NCBI GenBank assembly: GCA_036518955.1
Contig: DATDMG010000036.1
Location: 1-10,191, forward strand
Direction: 5' to 3'
Length of the DNA: 10,191 bases
From: DATDMG01 sp036518955
GTDB taxonomy: Bacteria; Actinomycetota; Actinomycetes; Actinomycetales; Kineosporiaceae
Shown here: in pieces, positions 6,278 through 10,191 of the stretch
How the letters are laid out: every line of letters begins with the position of its first letter
Position numbering within the stretch: position 1 is the stretch's first letter
Translations under genes and position numbers: made by a program
Notes under the pieces: model-generated
The model's database searches: none
Seen by the model: only the letters and a program-made list of their open reading frames with translations
Told to the model about the DNA's origin: nothing

Positions 6278-6520
6278 AACGACGATGGCGACCCACAGCG
6301 GGACACCCAGCAGGGCATCAATGACGCCGACCAGCGCGTAAAGGTTCACGCTGGCCAGCAAGAGGCTGGAGACAACGAATGTCAAGGCGTTGAGCAGATG
6401 GGCTTGGTCGTCGTAACGCGGCCTCAGGTACTCCGGCACGGAGCGGACCATCGACCCGTAATAGAAGGGCATCATGACGATCCCCAGGAACGCCGTCGCG
6501 GGGATCGCGCCGATCCAGTG
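6278..6520 (-). pseudogene. Fragment of a sodium:solute symporter (SSS family) gene
   Basis: A minus-strand frame encodes about 80 residues with the look of an internal piece of a sodium:solute symporter: GAIPATAFLGIVMMPFYYG, then VRSVPEYLRPRYDDQAHLLN, then a hydrophobic run ending NLYALVGVIDALLGVPLWVAIVV. The motif MPFYYGSxVRSVPEYLRxR and the following ALTF...VNLYAL helix are typical of this membrane transporter family, whose members usually exceed 450 residues. On both sides the frame continues as unrelated, Pro/Arg/Ser-rich sequence (open frame 6206-6622), with no start or remaining helices, so this is a remnant, not a working gene. No insertion-sequence ends or target duplications are seen. 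The rest of the 6157-6688 spacer shows no gene; a slightly AT-richer patch (about 6635-6665) before the next gene may hold its promoter. Confidence 0.75.
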
Positions 6521-6688
6521 TGCCCCGGGGGGCGACCGGTGAGGTGCAGGAGGACACCGGCCGCTGCCGGGCCAGGACGTCGTCCGCGGCGGCGTGCGAG
6601 CGACGCCGGGACCTGCCGGCACCCACCAGCACCTTCCCTTTTGTTCGGGATAACCGCATTCTCGAACGAGGGGTTGGAGGGGGCGCGC

Positions 6689-8467
6689 ATGGCGGTGAAC
6701 CAGTCCTCGGAAGCGTTGCGCCGTCCGCTGGGGGCGCTCAGAGTGGCTTTCCCGGTGGTCGCGGCAGTCTCACTCGTGCTCGGCTACGTCGGGTTCGGGC
6801 AATACCTCTCCGCAGCCCGGTCATCGTTCGGTGACGCACCCATCGACCTGGTGTACTACGACCTGCAGTTGTTCGTTCTCGGCGCGGACCCGCTGCAGAA
6901 CGGCGGCTCGGTGCCGGTGCTGCTCCAGATCGCCCGGCTCACGGCCCCCGCGGTCACCCTCTACGCCCTGATCGAGGCCGCCCGGATGCTGTACTCGGTG
7001 GAGGTCAGTCGCTGGCGCGCCCGATCCGCCACCGGGCACGCCATCGTCTGCGGCGACACCCGTTTCGCGGACGCCCTCACGCGCACGCTCCGGGCCGAGG
7101 GGACGCAAGTCGTCGAGATCCGCGGGCAGGCCGACGACTTCGTGACCGCCGGGGAACCGTTGCGTATCGTGGGTGACGCCCGCGACCCCGACGTCCTGCG
7201 CGCCGCCGGCATCGACCAGGCAGCCGCGGTGTACGCGTGCGCGGACGGCAGCGCGGTGAACGCCGCCATCGCGCTGGCCGCGCGCACGGTCAGGGCGCGC
7301 AGGTCGTCCCCGATCACCGTCCACAGCCACATCGCCGACCCCGATCTGTGCGCGACCTTCCAGGCGGCGTTCCTCGGCCAACCGGCGCGGGACGACGTCC
7401 GGGTGGACTTCTTCAACATCAACCAGATCGCGGCGCGGCGCTTGTTCGACGATGATCCCGTGCTGGCTGTGGAGAGTCGACCGCCTTCGCTGATGGTGTC
7501 CGGGCCGAGCGGCTTCGGCGCCGCCGCCGTGGTCGCCGCGGCCCGGAGCTGGCGGGTGATCCGCCCCAACTCCGCGGCGCTGCCTGTCTCGGTGACCGGA
7601 CCGGGCGCCGGATCGGTCGTCGACGAGCTCAGCCTGCGCTACCCCTTCCTCACCCAGGCGTGCCGCTTCTCGACGGACGAACGGGAGCTTCTGGCCCTCC
7701 TGGCGGCCGGGGAGATCCACCGGCCGCCCGACCGTCTCCTGGTGTGCCACCGCGACGAGGAGCACGCGCTGAAGACGGCGATGGCGGCCGAGCGGTCCTG
7801 GCGCGGGAGGGTCCGCTCCATCGTCGTCCGGCTGGACAGCCTCTGGCCCTACCTGCGGCAGCCGGCCGGCTCGACCGGCCCGCGGCCGAGCCATCCGGAC
7901 CGGGCCGGAGTGCCGGCGGGCGAGGGCGCGGCCCTGCTCGACGCCGGGACGGGGGTCCTGCGACCCTTCGGCGTCGTGGCGGCCGCCTGCGACCTCGCAC
8001 TCATCCGTGAAGACCTGATCGAACGGCTGGCGCACATCATCCACGAGCGGTATCGCCTCGGCCGGCGCCAGCGCGGGGAGTGGGTCCCGGGCGACCCCTC
8101 CCTCAGACCCTGGCACGAACTCACGCCCCGGCTGCGCCGGGCGAACCGGGCCCAGGCCGAGGACATCGGCCGGAAGCTGGCCGACGTCCACTGCACGATC
8201 TCACCGCGGTTCGGCCCCGGCGGCGACGTCGTCCTGTCCGAGGACGACCTGGACCACCTGGCCCGGTCGGAGCACGACCGCTGGCTCGCCGAGCATCGGA
8301 ACGCCGGCTGGCAGTTCGCCCCGGAACGCTGCGAGAAGGCGAAGCTGCACCCGGGCCTGCGCCCGTGGGCCCAATTGCCGACGCCGTTCCGCAACCGGTG
8401 CCACGATGCGGTCCGGGAGCTGTCGGACATCCTGGCCGATGCCGGGTTCAGGATCGTCCGGGGCTGA
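6689..8467 (+). CDS. Two-TM, TrkA-N (RCK-like) protein with C-terminal RyR domain
   Basis: A 592-residue membrane-anchored sensor-like protein. Two hydrophobic segments (about 19-40 and 82-102) flank a region with YYDLQLFVLG (56-65), so it has the layout of a 2-TM channel but no TxGYG potassium filter. A first Rossmann/TrkA-N domain follows: GHAIVCGDTRFADALTRTL (116-134) and the typical VGDARDPDVLRAAGI (161-175). A second, more divergent Rossmann-like unit begins at about 269 (VSGPSGFGAAAVVAAARSW) and runs to about 382. The C-terminus (about 448-591) is a RyR domain, with PWHELTPRLRRANRAQAEDI (474-493), then SEHDRWLAEHRNAGW and KLHPGLRPWAQL. TrkA-N domains bind NAD(H) or nucleotides; RyR domains are small ligand- or protein-binding modules. 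The start ATG has GGAGGGGG 5 bases upstream. It is followed 49 bp later by a SLOG gene on the same strand. The role is inferred: nucleotide-sensing membrane signalling or defence. Confidence 0.9.
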   Translation: MAVNQSSEALRRPLGALRVAFPVVAAVSLVLGYVGFGQYLSAARSSFGDAPIDLVYYDLQLFVLGADPLQNGGSVPVLLQIARLTAPAVTLYALIEAARMLYSVEVSRWRARSATGHAIVCGDTRFADALTRTLRAEGTQVVEIRGQADDFVTAGEPLRIVGDARDPDVLRAAGIDQAAAVYACADGSAVNAAIALAARTVRARRSSPITVHSHIADPDLCATFQAAFLGQPARDDVRVDFFNINQIAARRLFDDDPVLAVESRPPSLMVSGPSGFGAAAVVAAARSWRVIRPNSAALPVSVTGPGAGSVVDELSLRYPFLTQACRFSTDERELLALLAAGEIHRPPDRLLVCHRDEEHALKTAMAAERSWRGRVRSIVVRLDSLWPYLRQPAGSTGPRPSHPDRAGVPAGEGAALLDAGTGVLRPFGVVAAACDLALIREDLIERLAHIIHERYRLGRRQRGEWVPGDPSLRPWHELTPRLRRANRAQAEDIGRKLADVHCTISPRFGPGGDVVLSEDDLDHLARSEHDRWLAEHRNAGWQFAPERCEKAKLHPGLRPWAQLPTPFRNRCHDAVRELSDILADAGFRIVRG

Positions 8468-8516
8468 GCGGGGCGCCCGGCGCCGAGCGGACGAAAGGCC
8501 GGAGAGGAGAGTGCCA

Positions 8517-9056
8517 GTGCCGGACCGGGACGGGCGGGTGCCGCAGGTCGGCGTCACGGGGCATGTCAACGTCAGCGAGGACGTCGCCCGCTGGGTGACG
8601 ACGGCGCTGACCGAGCGGCTCGGACGCCTCGCCGTCGACCGGCCGCCGGGACACCCGCAGGATCGGCACCGGCTGCACGGCATCACCTGCCTGGCGGCCG
8701 GAGCCGACCAGATCTTCGCCCGGGTCGTCCTCGCCCTGCGGGGCACCCTCGACGTCGTCCTGCCCGCGCGCGACTACGCCGGCCGGATGGCGCAGACGGA
8801 CAACGCGGACGCCTTCCGGGAACTGCTGAGCAAGGCCGACCACGTCGACACCATGCCCTTCGCGACCTCCAGCCGGAACGCCTACCGCGCGGCGAGCGAA
8901 GCCATGGTGCGCCGGTGCGACCTGCTGCTGGCCGTCTGGAACGGCGAACCGTCACGGAACGTAGGCGATACCGCGGACGTCGTCGCCCTGGCCCGCGAGC
9001 GCCGGGTGCCCGTCGAGGTCCTCTGGCCCACCGCCCCTCCCCCACCCTCGGGATGA
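8517..9056 (+). CDS. SLOG-superfamily (LOG/DprA-like) nucleotide-binding protein
   Basis: A 179-residue soluble protein made of one Rossmann-like SLOG domain. It shows VGVTGHVNVSEDVARWV near the N-terminus, then GITCLAAGADQIFARVVLAL (the glycine-rich nucleotide-binding turn), VVLPARDYA, CDLLLAVWNG, and GDTADVVALARERRVPVEVL near the C-terminus. The TGH, AAGAD and G-T/D-A-D-V-V-x-x-A-R elements are characteristic of the SLOG group, whose members bind nucleotides or ADP-ribose-like ligands and include TRPM channel sensor domains and prokaryotic conflict-system sensors. I prefer GTG 8517 because AGGAG (8505-8509) lies 7 bases upstream; GTG 8511, two codons earlier, is equally in frame but crowds that site. 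It lies 49 bp downstream of the RyR/TrkA-N gene and is probably co-transcribed with it. It could produce, sense or destroy the ligand seen by that protein; direct evidence is lacking. Confidence 0.85.
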   Translation: MPDRDGRVPQVGVTGHVNVSEDVARWVTTALTERLGRLAVDRPPGHPQDRHRLHGITCLAAGADQIFARVVLALRGTLDVVLPARDYAGRMAQTDNADAFRELLSKADHVDTMPFATSSRNAYRAASEAMVRRCDLLLAVWNGEPSRNVGDTADVVALARERRVPVEVLWPTAPPPPSG

Positions 9057-9486
9057 CATTTCGGGTCGGGCATTGGTCCACATTCCATACTTCAGGCATC
9101 GGCCCCCTCGCCTGAACAGGCGAGACCGGCAGCCACCCACGGTGGGGGTCCAGCTCACGTTCACCGAGGCCACGTCCGAGAAACCCGCGACGTCACATCA
9201 CGGTTCCGCCACCGGCACAGCGCATCGGCGCCCCACCGTAGCCGGCGGCGCCGAGGGTCGTCACACCCCCCGGTTACCCTCAGCAATACGCGCCACCACC
9301 ACTGGCGACCGCGGGCAAACTAGTCGAGCATAGAGGAAGGCAAACCAAGATATTGAAAGACACATGAGATCATCTCTTCTCGAACATTGAGGGCGAGTAC
9401 TTCATACTTTTCGGATTGTGCATCACGGACATGAGACGATGTGGGGAGCAGTACACCACGGAAGCCCCGGACCACGGTAGGTCTCG
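9057..9486. other. Intergenic spacer with hairpin and AT-rich patch
   Basis: No gene is supported in these 430 bases. The left third holds a hairpin at 9107-9124. The middle is ordinary GC-rich sequence. From about 9341 to 9420 the base composition drops to 40% G+C by hand count (32 of 80), far below the flanking genes, and is the likeliest place for the promoter of the hydrolase gene; a TACTTT (9405-9410) could be a -10 box but has no well-spaced -35 partner. A weak GGTAGG (9476-9481) precedes the hydrolase ATG. A 60-codon minus-strand open frame across 9320-9502 has no recognisable features. Confidence 0.6.
9107..9124 (+). terminator. Hairpin after the RyR-SLOG unit
   Basis: CTCGCCT (9107-9113), loop GAAC, AGGCGAG (9118-9124): a perfect 7-bp stem with a 4-base loop, 50 bases past the SLOG stop codon. 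No T-tract follows. Position and compactness suit a terminator for the two-gene unit. Confidence 0.6.
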
Positions 9487-10191
9487 ATGGTGCTTGAGGC
9501 ATCCAGCGATCGCCGTCACGTGGAGCGGGTGGAGAAGGACGACGGCCACACCCTCGCCTTCATCCGAAGCGGGGACCCGTCAGGCTATCCCGTGTTCCTC
9601 ATGCACGGGACGCCCGGGAGCCGCAACGGGCCGTGCCCGCGAAGACCGCTGCTGTACCGCCTCGGCCTCCAGCTCATCAGCTACGACCGGCCAGGATACG
9701 GCGGCTCGACCCGACGTGTGAACCGGAGGGTCGCCGACGCGGCGGAAGACGTCCGCACGATCGCCAACAAACTCGGCGTGGATCGATTCGCCGTCGTCAG
9801 CCGTTCCGGCGGCGGCCCCCACGCTCTGGCCTGCGCCGCCCTCCTGTCCGGACGGGTCAGCTGCGCCGCAGCCCTGGTGAGCACGGCGCCGGTCGACGCG
9901 GCAGACCTGGACTGGTATGAGGGGATGGGCACGTTCAATCGAACAGAATACAGGACCGCCGATTCCGACCATGAGGAATTGCTCGCCCGACTCACGGCGT
10001 CAGCGGAACTGACCCGTCTTGATCACCGCCGCTTCCTCGCCCTCCTGACGCCCAGCACGACGCCGGAGGACCGACAGCTCTTGGAGGACCTGGCGTTTCG
10101 GCGGTTGCTTGGCTCCACCTACCGGGAGGCCACCCGGCAGGGCGCCATCGGCTGGATCGATGACGTGCTGGCCCTGCGCGGGCCCTGGGGG
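9487..10191 (+). CDS. Alpha/beta hydrolase (3' end cut by window)
   Basis: An open frame starts at ATG 9487 and runs to the window edge, giving 235 residues without a stop. The fold signatures are clear: oxyanion-hole motif FLMHGTPGSRNGP (37-49), then LISYDRPGYGGSTR (63-76), and the nucleophile elbow VVSRSGGGPHALA (103-115) with Ser107. The elbow reads S-R-S-G-G, so the first Gly of the usual G-x-S-x-G is Ser105, a tolerated but uncommon change. The catalytic Asp and His should lie beyond the edge. The segment after residue 140 (DWYEGMGTFNRTEYRTADSD) would be the start of the cap domain. It resembles the large actinobacterial group of HGTPGS-type hydrolases of unknown substrate. No signal peptide, so cytoplasmic. 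A weak GGTAGG lies 5 bases before the ATG. It is a separate unit from the SLOG gene, lying beyond a hairpin and a 430-bp spacer. Confidence 0.88.
   Translation, partial: MVLEASSDRRHVERVEKDDGHTLAFIRSGDPSGYPVFLMHGTPGSRNGPCPRRPLLYRLGLQLISYDRPGYGGSTRRVNRRVADAAEDVRTIANKLGVDRFAVVSRSGGGPHALACAALLSGRVSCAAALVSTAPVDAADLDWYEGMGTFNRTEYRTADSDHEELLARLTASAELTRLDHRRFLALLTPSTTPEDRQLLEDLAFRRLLGSTYREATRQGAIGWIDDVLALRGPWG

Noticed and set aside
5504..6688. N-terminal extension of the RyR/TrkA-N reading frame across the methyltransferase gene
   Set aside because: The frame stays open by chance. The extension is Arg/Ser/Pro-rich and overlaps a genuine methyltransferase; a strong ribosome binding site and a membrane-type N-terminus place the start at 6689.
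6821..8191. 456-codon minus-strand open frame within the RyR/TrkA-N gene
   Set aside because: Antisense shadow with low-complexity Gly/Arg/Pro composition and no motif.
9320..9502. 60-codon minus-strand open frame in the AT-rich spacer
   Set aside because: No ribosome binding site or recognisable family, and it overlaps the start of the hydrolase gene; kept only as a remark on the spacer.

Overview
The window is GC-rich throughout (most lines look close to 70% G+C), with GTG starts, Rossmann-fold-rich proteins and candidate leaderless -10 boxes. This points to a high-GC actinomycete; the genus cannot be read from the sequence. It looks like accessory chromosome: short unrelated transcription units, a decayed transporter fragment, and no housekeeping operon, tRNA or rRNA.

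Left block (1-4646, all on the minus strand; in transcription order yjjI, yjjW, SNF2 helicase, unknown partner). A YjjI-type glycyl radical enzyme (3084-4646) overlaps its radical-SAM activase YjjW (2287-3087). The overlap lies inside a perfect 25-bp tandem duplication. After a 172-bp gap comes a RapA-like SNF2 helicase (336-2114), which overlaps by ATGA an unidentified protein cut by the window edge (1-339).

Centre (4647-6156). The divergent spacer left of a small zinc-finger/HTH protein gene (4841-5182) holds the most structured non-coding DNA of the window. Two copies of the dyad GTCAGG-N5-CCTGAC sit exactly 25 bp apart, the second inside a 15-bp perfect inverted repeat. Both are enclosed by a 9-bp inverted repeat whose right arm overlaps the Shine-Dalgarno sequence. 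As DNA this is a tandem operator; as RNA it would be a three-way junction hiding the ribosome binding site. Next come a hairpin and a class I SAM-dependent methyltransferase (5299-6120) with its own terminator-like hairpin.

Right block (6157-10191). A fragment of a sodium:solute symporter gene (about 6278-6520, minus strand) precedes a two-gene unit. The first gene encodes a two-TM, TrkA-N (RCK-like) and C-terminal RyR-domain protein (6689-8467). The second encodes a stand-alone SLOG/LOG-like nucleotide-binding protein (8517-9056). The pairing suggests a membrane-associated nucleotide- or NAD-sensing device, possibly a signalling or conflict system, and is the best candidate here for an undescribed system. 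After a 430-bp spacer with a hairpin and an AT-rich patch, the start of an alpha/beta hydrolase gene (9487 onward) runs off the right edge.

Functional calls rest on motif recognition by eye; no database search or folding calculation was run.
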